Assembly: GCA_036244855.1 (NCBI GenBank)
Contig: BQKZ01000439.1
Coordinates: forward strand, 1 to 64,000
Length of the DNA: 64,000 nt
Origin: Temnopleurus reevesii
Lineage: Eukaryota; Echinodermata; Echinoidea; Temnopleuroida; Temnopleuridae
Direction: 5' to 3'
This document shows positions 28,596 through 40,188 of this stretch, in pieces (position 1 is the stretch's first letter; each line of letters begins with the position of its first letter). The notes under the pieces are model-generated. The model did not search any database and was not told where the DNA came from. It worked only from the letters and a program-made list of their open reading frames with translations. The position numbers and the translations under genes were made by a program.

Positions 28596-29572
28596 GGGGG
28601 GGGGGGGGGGGCCTTTTAGGCCCCTCCTGAAGATCCCTAAGGAAATTGTCTAAGAAATTTGCGGTGACAAAATTTTGGTTGCGGATTTATTGCACAAAAT
28701 GTCTAGGGGCGGGGGCCTAAATGACCCCCCCCCCTTAGTCTCTTTAGGGTTAAAAGGGGTAAAATAACCTAGGATTTTCATGATTTGGTCAATTAGACAA
28801 GTTCGACGTACATTTATGCAGAGTTGACTGTATGTTTTGTTGGCATCTAATAATCATATTCTATATGAAAAAAAAACATTGTATTTAGACAAGGAAGCAT
28901 TGCTTAGAATCAATTGTGGAATGAAGTCATAACATTATGTGTATGGCGGAGATGTGGGGGTGTCAGACATAGGCAAAGTTTGATTAATTCTGATCAACTT
29001 TTGGAATTAACACTCTTTCAATTGAACCACGGGATTGCAGTAAAGGGGAAAATTAATTCATTTGGACATACTGACATTCATACCCTCAGGCACAAAGGAG
29101 CCCTGATTCAACACGACTCAACATGACTTTTTGTTTAGCAGCAGTTAACTGTTAACTGAAGAGTCTTGTTCAATTAGGGCTTCCATGTTACTGGGGCCAT
29201 ATCAAATTTGTCTTCCATCTCTTTCAAAGGGTGAATATTATTTGTTTAAGTTAAAGATGAAAGTATACAGTATTTTCAATGTTTCTGTGTTATTAATGTA
29301 AGAAAGATATATTTTGAGAATGTCTTTTCATAGATGATACATGGTGCGTTGTTCACTCAAAATTATTTAACATGTCTTGAATGAGGAAACATTTTTTTTT
29401 GTGTGTAGTATAATGTCTCTGTACCTTGTAGGTATACTTCATAACTCATCAAAGATCATGAAAATGTAAACCAGAGATGAGAGAATAAACAAAAAATCAT
29501 TGCTGTATGAAATGTCTTATCAATTTAGTATTCATTAACGCTTGTTTTTAAAGATTCAGAAACATATCTTTG

Positions 29573-29703
29573 GCCCCAGTCACATAGTAGCCCAAAAGCA
29601 GCATGTTTAAACAAGACTCTTTGTTCAGTTCGCTGTCAGCTGCCTGCGAACAAAGAGTCGTGTTGAATCGTGTTGCTTCTGGGGGCCCTATGTGACCGGA
29701 GCT
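29573..29703. mobile_element. Fold-back element, family F copy
   Basis: GGCCCCAGTCACATAGTAGC at left and GCCCTATGTGACCGGAGCT at right. The arms contain AAGCAGCATGTTTAAACAAG and GAATCGTGTTGCTTC. A worn relative is at 29090-29200. Confidence 0.8.
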
Positions 29704-30233
29704 CAAAAGAAGTCTACCCAAAAATAATAATTTTTCAACGAATGCAGAAAAATTTGTTGAGCAGAACAAAAAAAGTTTTTTGAGTGAAATCGGACAACTA
29801 ATAAAAAAAATAATGAATGTTTGAATATTCAGACAAATTGGCAACTGATGACATCATAGGTGCACAACTAACTATTTATGATATTAATGTCAATGTTAAA
29901 AAATGTTACTTTTTTCCCCCAAACTAAGATTTCATCACAAGTTTAACTATAGTATATCTTCATGATAGATATGTAGCTCCCATATTTGCATGTTTACATT
30001 AATACAAATTTTGCACTATAAAATAGGATGAATGGTTAGTTGTGCACCCGTGATGTCATCAAATTGGCAACATGCCTGGAAATTTGCACTGATTTGCCTG
30101 TTTTATCTAATCATTAAAAATTCATAACTTTACTATTAGTTGTCCGATTTTCCTCAAACTTTTTTTGTTCTGCTCTCCAATTTTGTCGGCTTCTGTTGAA
30201 AAATTATTATTTTTGGGTAGACTCTTCTTTTAA
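29704..30233. mobile_element. MITE, same family as 4718-5268
   Basis: AAAGAAGTCTACCCAAAAAT at left and GGGTAGACTCTTCTTTTAA at right. It contains the mirrored ATCGGACAACTAAT phrase and directly abuts the preceding fold-back element. Confidence 0.8.
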
Positions 30234-30329
30234 GATCAATAGAAGAGTTTGTTCTCTTGAATCCCCCAGTTCTGCTATAGACAAATCCTTGATCCACAGA
30301 GGCCCTGTGAGCAGAGTGGACAAATGCAT

Positions 30330-30550
30330 TGGACAAAGTAAGCAACTTCCCTTCAAGCATTCACAATAGCTAGATGGACACACAAAAATGTCCTTCCCTA
30401 TTATTCTGTGGATAAATTTCCAACATGTGTCACATATGTTTATTGAATAAATAGGGAAACACATTTCCTTTGTGATCATGAAGCTATTGCAAAAGCTTGA
30501 AGTCATTGACTTTGTCAAATTCCTTTGTTTTCTCTGCTCATAGTGAGTGC
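30330..30550. repeat. Dispersed repeat, copy A
   Basis: CACAATAGCTAGATGGACAC and GTGATCATGAAGCTATT are shared, in order, with 36420-36640. Nature unknown. Confidence 0.5.
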
Positions 30551-31172
30551 GGTCATTGGATTGAAATTAAAGTTGTTTAGCTATTAGTAAAATATTACTT
30601 CAATCACTAAATGAAACAGACGTTCACACAATCCTTTTTTTCGTATCACAGAACACATTTTAATTATAGTCTCATCACTGCAGTATAGTCACAAGTCGCA
30701 TTTTACAGATTCGTGAAGTCCATGTAATCGTCTTTATTTCCATATTTCCTTTTGTCTACACTCGATTCCATCCCATTTTTTCATTCTTTTAGAAAACCAG
30801 AGTATTACCTTGATGATTATACTAACAATAATGATTTAATAAATTATAATATCATGCATCTATGTTAATCATTTTTAATGTTTAGAATGCTTATATGATA
30901 TATATAGAGATAAATGTAACAACCTGCAAAATCAAAATTACACAATAATATAGGTAGTGCTAGAATGCCCTTTATCGCCCTGTATATAAATAGTTCTCTT
31001 AAAGGCATGAAATTGAATTTCTCAATACATATAAGTGTTTGAAACTGAACAAAGCAAAGGTAAGTTTTAAAAAGAAAAAAATTGATGCAAACAAATAATA
31101 ACATGGATAAGGTAGGAGATTTTATAGTGCTACAAAAGATCAGTGCTTGTATCCCACATCTTTGATGTGATG

Positions 31173-31367
31173 TACAGTGGAAACTTGGTATAAAGAGATC
31201 TAATATAGCGAAATATATCTACTATAAAGAGGTAACAAATATATTCCCAGCTATTTATAACTTATTGTTTTTTAATTCTGCTATAAAGAGATTACTGCTA
31301 CTACAAGGTACATGTATTTTGAAATTTGAAGGTCCCAAGCACCTCGTTATACTGAGTTTCCACTGTA
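31173..31367. mobile_element. TA-flanked MITE, P-like
   Basis: TACAGTGGAAACTTGGTATA at left and GAGTTTCCACTGTA at right. Related to 19197-19376. Confidence 0.8.
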
Positions 31368-34300
31368 ATGACAAATGAAATCAATAGCGATTAACATTCA
31401 GCACATTAACAAAATGAATAAAATATAATAAGTTAGAATTATACATCTGAAACATCACTTGATCCGACAAATAAAACAAATATCTTGGCTCTTGGTTGGA
31501 TGTTTCCAGCAGCCAGTTAAACAAAATGAATAGGCTGTCACTTTTACTTTATTTCCATCATGAAACATCTTCCCACTCACCCCCAATAACAGAAAAGCGC
31601 AGTATCTTAATACTACATAAAAGTAGTCATAAAACAATTCTTCTACATGTGACACTTCCAGTTTTCGCAAGTGAAAATTTGGTGCCTATAACATAGAGAT
31701 TGCTTCGATTGATATCATCGTACAGAGCCTCGGGAACCCTTTATTTTCATGCTGTCAGAAGACAGTACAGTACTAGTACGTAAACGTTCATACGGGCCTC
31801 TTTAAAGCTTTTATCAAATTTATGACAAAATGAATTGAAGTTTTTGCCCCTCCCCCTGATCAAAATAAACATGTGCCAAAATCGAAAATCTAATTAGATA
31901 GGTGTAAAAATTGGGTTTGGGCAGATTCTTTGTTTGCTTGATACATGGCATGATTCATTGGATAAAAATGCGAATGAAATTGTCAAAAAATTTTTTTTTT
32001 ATTTGTCTTTATCAAGTTTTAACGAAAGAAAATTGTAGTCGCAGGAAGCCTGAACATAAGAATTAAAAAAAATATGATAATATAGTAATATAAATAAAAT
32101 AACAAATATGAAAGGACAATACGACAAGCATAACCTCAAGATTTGAATTTCGAATACACTTGAAATTGTAGTCTTAAAAAAAAAAGAAAGAAAAATCTAT
32201 GTCTAAAATCTTTAATAAGAAACCCTGAACATTAATTTTCACCATCATTTTCCTCGTGTTTCTGTTCACACCCATTCCCTCACCATTCCCGTCCTGCTAT
32301 GTCTTTCTCATTTGCCATACAACATTATTTACAAGTATTGTAAAATCAGTTACCAATGTAAAAGCAATCAAATTACATTTCTTTTTCTGTGATAGCTCCT
32401 TTTAAGATACCATATCTTAATTGTCTAAATCTAGCCCTAGAGGCAAAACACTACCGCTGTTTTTTCTTATATCGGTAAGATTATACGTCTTTATGTCAAT
32501 CAGTATGATGAAATGTATTAAGTACACCAAAAAATCGAGAATATTGGTCCATTTCCTCTTAGAAACATGATATGAAATGAACAAACTAGATGATTATCAA
32601 TATTACAATATCAATGAAAACTCACAATTCTTATACATGTATATATAATTTCCCCTATCTTTCTTCAAATAATTTTGAAAGACGCGACAATTACATAATA
32701 ATTTTCAGCAATGAAAATTTTGTTAAACTTGTTAAAGTTAAGAACTGGTGCTCAAAACCAAAAAGAGGATAAAGCTTAGACAAGCAATCTTATTGAATCG
32801 CTTTCGTTATGTTAAATGCGAAAGTATTTCTTCACCAGGTGACGAATAATCGAATTTTGATGGAAGGGCGATTATAATCGCACGTTCATTAGCTTGTTGC
32901 TAGGTCGGGCATGTTTCAATGTCCGTTCGAACGAGTAATATCTATTCATTTAATATCAATCATTTGCATTATTATTTAATCCAAAACATCTCTCCCACCT
33001 GTAGTGAGGTTTCAAACATTTTAGAGATACCTATCGTTACGAAATATTTTTTTAAACAATCAAAGAATTAAGGTATCAAAAATTGAATACAGAAAACCAA
33101 TTAAAGCCCGAACAATTTTAACAGTAAATTTATACTCAGCAAATGTGATAGTAATTAGTTCTGCTAGACATGTGACATCTTTAAATTTCATTCAGGGGTA
33201 CACATTAATTTCATGAAATGGCCGCGCCTGGAATGAAAACACAATTGGATAAAACATAAACATTTTACGTGTTTCATTAATTCGTTTTCTTTTTGGAAGG
33301 TTGTGGGTAGTCATCGTGCACTACACTGATGGAATGCAAAAGGTTAACATGTCCTATCGCATATGATATGCCAATTTTTACGACTTCATTTCCGCGATTT
33401 ATTTCTTCATAATCCTAATATCACTGAATAGGGGCACCGGCAATGAATCGCATATCACGCCTTTCTCCTTTAAAAATAACTGTTGTACGTATAATGCATA
33501 AGTTTGGGTTTATCGGTTGGAGGTTTGTGCATAAGATAGCCACGGATCTGTTTAACAAACGAGGCGAAGCCCAGTGGGTGTAGTCAAGTTTCCATGGTTA
33601 CCATAATACAAAACCCTTTCTCCCTTTAACTTGATAAATCAAATAGAATACAAACGCCGAAAAACACTCGGAAAAGTTGGCATTATAGTAATATCGCGTT
33701 CAAAATATATTCATTTGATCAGAGGTAAAATGGTATAACATATTCTTTTCAAACAAACAATTTTATCTTAGCTTACCAACATGATACATTGTATTGTCAC
33801 TGCAAAGTTTGTTTAATAATTTAAATCAAAATGCTACACTAAATAAAGATTAAGTACCATGGCATAATCGGGCAATGATATGTTCCGTATACAAAATGTT
33901 ATTGATCATAATCTTCGAATAATATCATTTAATGAGCTGTAATGGATAATATCTAGTCATAAACTCAGTATTACAAACCTCACTTATGCATCTTTTAAAT
34001 GAATTCGACACACATCCAAATAAGTATAATATTGCACGTCAATGCTAGATTTCTATTAATTCCTTTAAATATTAATTCCTTAAATGGTTTATGACCAATT
34101 TCGTTTTTTTTAATCAATACTCTCTACTGTTTGTGTGATATATTATCAAATGAAAAGGCGATAATACAATGATATAAATATACCAAATTCCAAAATTTCT
34201 TGGATCGAACGCTTAATAACATATATTTATTTAAAGACTATTTACATATGAATAGATACAATGTGATGTAAACGTTTTGTTCGCTTCGCATTATCGCAGA

Positions 34301-35310
34301 GAAACAAAAATAATTGTGATTTCACTGCAACATAAACCAGAAGTATACACTTTATGCACATTGAAAGGTTGCGATGCAATTTTTTTGGTATAAATTCGAC
34401 GTTTTTTTCCGATACTGCGTGTTTGAAATGCGACATGAGAAAAATGCGTCTTATTATTTTCTGTTTTTATGATTACTCGTATATACACTCCTTTTGAATT
34501 GATACTGTTGAATAATTTCACACATATATTCTCATCTAAAAAAAAGTAACAAATGGAAACAATGTTTATACTGTAAAGCAGTTTGGAATTACATTGAAAA
34601 TACTTGCATAATTTATTGTGAGAATTTTTCTTTCTCAAACAAAACTGCGTCCAAGTCGCCTCTCAAAACAAATATCAATTTAGAATGCATCTACATGCCA
34701 ATAATATCACATTCAAAATTTAACATTATAATATAAATTGTATCCACTATAATTTGAATGATATAATATATTTGAAGCTGCCACCAACATTTTCTTCTAC
34801 ATATATATTTCACTATAAATATATTTCTTATACAATATACTAGTACGCGATATATTTCAATACAATTCTATTGTTTAAATACATTATCAGAAATAAATGA
34901 TTGAAAAAAGTCACGATAAATATCAAATCTCTAAACACTACTCACACCAGCGATGTTACACCATGATTATAAATAAACATATAAATCGTGAAAATAAAAC
35001 AAACCAAAAGTGAAACGTGCTGTAAGTTCTGTTATCGAAAAGGCATTCCGTTGCATGTATACACAGACACACAATTTAGAAAATACACACAAATATACTT
35101 ATAGCTAATCTTAAAAGTACGCATTTAATCATGTTAAATCGACGTTAAAAACTTTGAACATGCGTAAAAATATTTACACACATAGCACTACCACGCATAT
35201 TAGTATAAAAGTGTAATCTATTGCATGTACAGTAATAATGATTCTTGGTTATAATATGATATACCTCAAAAATTATTCACGTGTTAAAATTATATTTCGC
35301 TATGTACGTA

Positions 35311-35351
35311 TTCCTTCCGAGTCCTTCCGAGTCTTTCCGAGTATTTCCGAG
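35311..35351. repeat. 10-bp tandem repeat, 4 copies
   Basis: The unit CCTTCCGAGT repeats with small changes (CTTTCCGAGT, ATTTCCGAGA). Confidence 0.85.
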
Positions 35352-36819
35352 AATCAACGATGTAGCGAGCTGGACTGAACAACGAGGGAGTATTAGAACA
35401 AAGCAAAGCCAGGGTGTTGAATTTAGCACCGATTCGATGTTCATGATGTGTTAGATCAATACCAGTGCTGAGTACAAGTGGTAAGACTCTTTAACATGTT
35501 TTGGTGTTAAAACAATACATTCTTTTCCATTTCGGCGTAAGCTTACCCTCATAAAACGTTGAACAAAAGTTTTCTCAACACTGAGCAACATAAAGTTGTA
35601 CACACAGCTATTGGTTAGATTATTTGTACTTATCGTTGAACTTTGCACTTCCACCAGAAGTAGGGTATATTTAAACCGACAGTTGAAGAAAATATGTCCA
35701 AGTTTCCAATCCTTCCATAAGCTGGACATAGTTTGAACGGCATTATCTTGTTATCTGTCACCCCTCAATTCACTGCCGCCTGTTTCGTCATTGCTGGAGA
35801 CAGATCGATAGCCTCTCGCATCGACTTGTACACGAAATCTACGCACACACGACGATACGAAAGAACGGTGGAGACAGATAGCACGATTTGGCCGTTTGAA
35901 CAATATCTGTGAGGCCAGAATGTTGCCCAGTGGTAGGTAAACTTCTGCCCAACATTTGTACACTGGTGTTGTTCTTACACCTTTCTGGTGTCGCACAGTG
36001 CACATGCGATACGAATACCAATTTGGTGTTAGATCATCACTTTCTGTTTGCACTGTTAGTGTCTGCAGCTTTGCATGATATCTACCTCGCTACTGTAGAG
36101 CTCCGACCATCAGTTATTCAGTTCCAGTCCATCTCAGAATATGTTGCTATCTCTGTCCCCTTCAAGGGTTGAATCGGCGAAAATAATCGTCGACCACCAC
36201 CTCGTATTCCTCATCGTACTCAAGAATGCTCCCAGCATTCCTTCTGCCTCATATTACATGTATTTGTGGAGTTACAAATCATCGACGTCTTATATTCTGT
36301 CTTTAACCATGATCGCCACTACAATCAGCATCACTGACAGTACTGATCATTGACATACCGCGCAGTGACGTATATGCACTGTTGATATCACTGTCAGCAG
36401 AAGCGACCAATCATTTGGACAAAGAAAATCACTTCCATTTAATTATTCAAAATAGCTAGATGTGTGAAAAGAAAATCATTCCCTCCTATTCTGTGGGAAA
36501 TTTTGAATATATCTTGCACCTGTTCAGTGAAAAAACGGGATAGTATTTCTTTCGTGATCATGAAGCTATTTTGAAGATTTGAATGAAGTTGTTTATTTTG
36601 CCCAATTCCTTTGCCGTTTTGCTCACAGTGCATATTCTCATCATGGAGCATAAAGTGAAATCCAAAGCACGAGAAATGACCTTAAAAGTCCATCTGATAG
36701 GGCTGTTTTTGCATTTTCAGTGCTTCGCGGCGTTGCCGTTCGGAATGCCACCGTCGCTGTTTCTGTCCGTCTCCTTCCTAAAATAAAGATTATCCCAAAT
36801 GACTGGATTATTATCCATA

Positions 36820-37015
36820 GGTTCGTAATGAATAAGGTTCATAATGAATAAGGTTCATCATGAATAACGTTCAATATGAATAAGGTTCATAATGAATAAG
36901 GTTCATCATGAATAACGTTCAATATGAATAAGGTTCATAATGAATAAGGTTCATCATGAATAACGTTCAATATGAATAAGGTTCATAATGAATAATGTTT
37001 TTCATGAATAAGGTT
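36820..37015. repeat. 16-bp minisatellite with a 48-bp higher-order unit
   Basis: Three 16-bp variants (AATAAGGTTCATAATG, AATAAGGTTCATCATG, AATAACGTTCAATATG) cycle in order about three times. The flanks themselves are related (CAAATGACTGGATT and CAAATGACGGGATT). Confidence 0.9.
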
Positions 37016-39385
37016 ATCCAAATGACGGGATTCTCATTTTTAAGGTTCATTATGAATAAGGATGTGAAATTATTGCGAAACCCTTTCGTCGTGACCCTGG
37101 TGATTATCTGACTGTGTCATCGATTTTAATATTAGCATGTTATGCTTTTGGCAACTTGGTTGTTAAAGGATCTTTGTTTATTATTTCAAACCTTCATTAC
37201 TCCTAAGGTTCCATGCTATAGAAATGAAGAGGAGATCACATATACTGAAGTGCGATCGTCATTTTAAAATGATAATAGAACCTTAGCAATAATAATGAAC
37301 CATCTCAAACCGCAACTAAACCTGAGAATGTAAAACGAACGAAAGTTGTGTCAGAGGCCGACGCGCCGCCGTTCCCCAACCCTGAACAAGACATTTTACA
37401 CACGGGCCGCAAATTGCGATCGTGACATAAGGCCGTGGAAGAGCCAAACGAAGTTATAATCATTATTTTTTTTTATTATTATTTATCATTTGTTTCATAA
37501 TTTAGAACTCTTAAAGAATCATGAAACAATGTATTTTTGTTCCAAAATAATGTTACGGGCATCGTATTTGTCTCACCGCTCCGTTAGAAAAAAGGAGAAT
37601 TTAGGTCCAAACAAGATTTTTATCCGCGTTGGCCTTCCATAGAATTATTATAGGGCTCGATCCAAGTAGGTCAACCTAGCACTTGATTTTTCAAGGTGAT
37701 TTTTAATTTGACATTTACACCTCATTGAAAATCCCAAAGTCTATATTTCATGAATTCATATATGTTCCTGTGCCTCTCCGCTTCATCTTGCAGAAATTGG
37801 CATCTGAACTTGGAAAGCGCCCTCATCAAGGTGAATTTTCTTACTTTAATGTCAGGCGACAAGCTCATTTTCCCGTTAATATGATAGCGTACAAATTACC
37901 CTCCCGGTTCTTAGTAATCGACACAGAACTTGAAACATACATTCCAAGTTCTACGCGTTCTCATTAAAAATACTTCCAAATGGTTATAATTTGGAACGAA
38001 CTTGTATGGAAGGCCAAGGCGGAAAAATTTATTTCGTTTGAAACGAAATTCTCGTATAATGGGGTGGTAAAAGTGCGATGCCCGTTGCATTATTTTGTAA
38101 CCCAAAATACATTGTTTCATTATGGCGTAAGTATTCTAGATCGCATAAATAATGACTTTTAGACAGGTTGGTCTCATCGACAGGCTTATTTCAGGAACGC
38201 AGAATTTGCGGCTCGTTTGCGAAATCTCCTATTCAGGGTTGTGAAACAGCGACGGACCTTGGCATGATTATTTTTTTTTAAAGTCTTGAATATTTCACTA
38301 ATGACGTTCTAAAATCTCGATTTAGTTTCCAGTCAATGCCAATGACTGGAACAATGATCCTAACATGTCATGCATGCGTATATCAGCCAATGACAATTGA
38401 TTTCGCATTATAATGCACCGTTCCTTCTTTGTATTGTCCTCCAAAATAACTATGGCGTCACAAGAACGTCATGATGTTCTTGTGACGTCATATCTAAATG
38501 ATGTTCTTGTGACGTCATAACGCCAGGGTCATCGACAGGTGGCTATACGGTTAGAATCAATAGGTCGGGGTAAATAAATCGTACAATATTGAATTATGAA
38601 TTATGACAAATTATTTCTAATAAGTCGACAATCTTTACTATAAGCGTGTTATAGATATGTCGTGCTTGTGCAATTTTCATAAATACACATTATATTAAAG
38701 CATCGTAAATGGCATGGAAGCGTGCAAATGAAACTTGGAACATGTCTGGTAGATGATTATATTTACAGGACAGTGCTTGGGGATCTAAACACCGGGTTTA
38801 ATAAACATATTGAATTATAGGACATTCATAAAGCATGACATTAAGTTATTTACATATAACATATCTTTTAATTCACATTTAAGGTCTATGGGTAATAACT
38901 ATTCGAAGAATAAAATTCAGAACCATATTTTAAATATGTCTGCATTAATCATTTCATAAACAGGATGTTAATTTTGGGATATATGTTTTGTCTGTTAGAC
39001 ATTTATAACGCAGTTTATTCAAGAAAATTGTGAAGAATCGTTTTGAGTGCCATTCTGAATCCCCCCCCCCATCTACAGTTGCAAACGTCGCGATTTTTTC
39101 TGGGTCGCGATGTCTTGAAATTCCTTTTAAAATTTATGACGTCCTTACGCCATACATCAAATTTTGTAGTGAGAAAAAACCAAGTTTTACTCCTCCCTCA
39201 AGTGACTGAAATAGCTTATAAACGAAATCTATTATGTGTTTACATTGTTTTTGTTCGAGTCAAGACTTTGTACTCATCACTTTTTTTGTGCATTTCAGGA
39301 TCAGTAGGACCTGAGTACATATCTGTTTCATGGGGCTATATTAGTTCATGTTCTCACCCAAGGGGCATTAAGAACGGATCATCTG
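37016..39385. other. Stretch without recognised genes
   Basis: AT-rich with no supported exon. It contains a paired CRE-like palindromic segment at 38451-38524, listed separately. Confidence 0.5.
38451..38524. promoter_or_regulatory. Clustered CRE-like sites in an inverted/direct repeat
   Basis: TGACGTCA occurs at 38483-38490 and 38510-38517, each within GTTCTTGTGACGTCATA. The inverse, TATGGCGTCACAAGAAC, is at 38451-38467. These are perfect matches to the CREB/ATF palindrome. It may be a small MITE, not an enhancer. It lies about 1.6 kb on the downstream side of the candidate exon at 40074-39944. Confidence 0.45.
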
Positions 39386-39922
39386 TTAAAAGAGGAGTCG
39401 TCCCAAAACTATATTTGTTCAACAGGAGCAGAAAAATCAGATGAACACCCTCAAAATTGGTATTACTTATCAGAAAGTTATGAATGTTTAAATATTCAAA
39501 CTGGCAACTGATGATTTCAAGGATGCAAAATTGACAAATTATCGTATTCAGGTATTCATGATTATGAATGTTATAAAATGTTGCTTCCCCCCCCCCAAAA
39601 AAAAAAATATATTACTTCCCCAAAACTCTAACTACAAGGAATCTTCATAATAGAGATGCAGATTTCATATTTGCATATTTACATTCATACAAGCTGTGTA
39701 TCTTCCTATATAAATGATCAGTTTTGCACCATAATAATACACAAAAGTATAGCTAGTGGTGCAACCATGATGTCAACAAATTGGCAACGTTTCTGAAAAT
39801 TTTCACTGCTTTGTCCATTCTTTCAAATAACTTGAATGATTTCCATCAAACTTTTTTTTGTTCTGTTCACCCAATTTTTCTGCTTGTTGTAAAAAAATAT
39901 TTTGGGTAGAAGTTTCTTTTGA
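39386..39922. mobile_element. MITE, same family as 4718-5268
   Basis: TTAAAAGAGGAGTCGTCCCA at left and TTTGGGTAGAAGTTTCTTTT at right. It lies just downstream of the donor of the exon at 40074-39944. Confidence 0.75.
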
Positions 39923-39943
39923 TAATATGAGAGCCAAACTCAC

Positions 39944-40074
39944 CTAGCAGCTTTGTCTTCTGCATCAGCAATTTTCCTAAGGTTGGTCAGCTCCTCATCA
40001 GACATGAGCACCGTAGCCGTGATCGATCTCCGTGTCGTTCTCCGCCCCTTCGGTGCATCTCCGTTCGGCGCCAT
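39944..40074 (-). CDS. Candidate first coding exon of an unrecognised gene
   Basis: Minus strand: MAPNGDAPKGRRTTRRSITA, then TVLMSDEELTNLRKIADAED and KAA, ending CTAG|gtgagt (phase 2). The local GC content rises, and the basic N-terminus followed by an acidic, helix-prone segment looks like real coding. The frame is also open upstream to an ATG at 40188, but the MAPNG start is preceded by an upstream ATG unit (40088-40074). I do not recognise the protein, and no second exon was found to the left. It could be the start of a coiled-coil protein; that is a guess. Confidence 0.5.
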
Positions 40075-40088
40075 CAGTCCGCCGCCAT
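40074..40088 (-). promoter_or_regulatory. Minimal upstream ORF overlapping the start codon
   Basis: AAAATGGCGGCGGACTGATG: ATG-GCG-GCG-GAC-TGA has a good Kozak context (AAAATGG), and its stop shares bases with the MAPNG start (TGATG). This is the layout used for termination-reinitiation. Functional only if the exon at 39944-40074 is real and translated from that ATG. Confidence 0.4.
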
Positions 40089-40188
40089 TTTCCTTTCGAC
40101 AAAAATCACGACGTCCACTTTTCTTTAAAATCTCGACAATTCTCAACCACATGTACAAGAATAACTGCGAGAGTTTTCTTTTCATCAT

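Larger units (their letters stand above)
30551..35750. other. Long AT-rich, repeat-poor intergenic stretch
   Basis: No exon was recognised in about 5 kb. One P-like MITE is at 31173-31367 and a 10-bp tandem repeat at 35311-35351. It could be intergenic or a very long 3' UTR. Confidence 0.45.

Noticed and set aside
35751..36172. Overlapping 100- and 87-residue ORFs on both strands
   Set aside because: GC rises locally, so it may be transcribed, but neither frame shows a domain, signal or splice support.
36162..36243. Minus-strand short frame SILEYDEEYEVVVDDYFRRF ending in TGA, possible last exon of the gene starting at 40074
   Set aside because: Protein-like composition, but the only acceptor (ATGAGGCAG) has no pyrimidine tract, no family was recognised and no linking exon was found.
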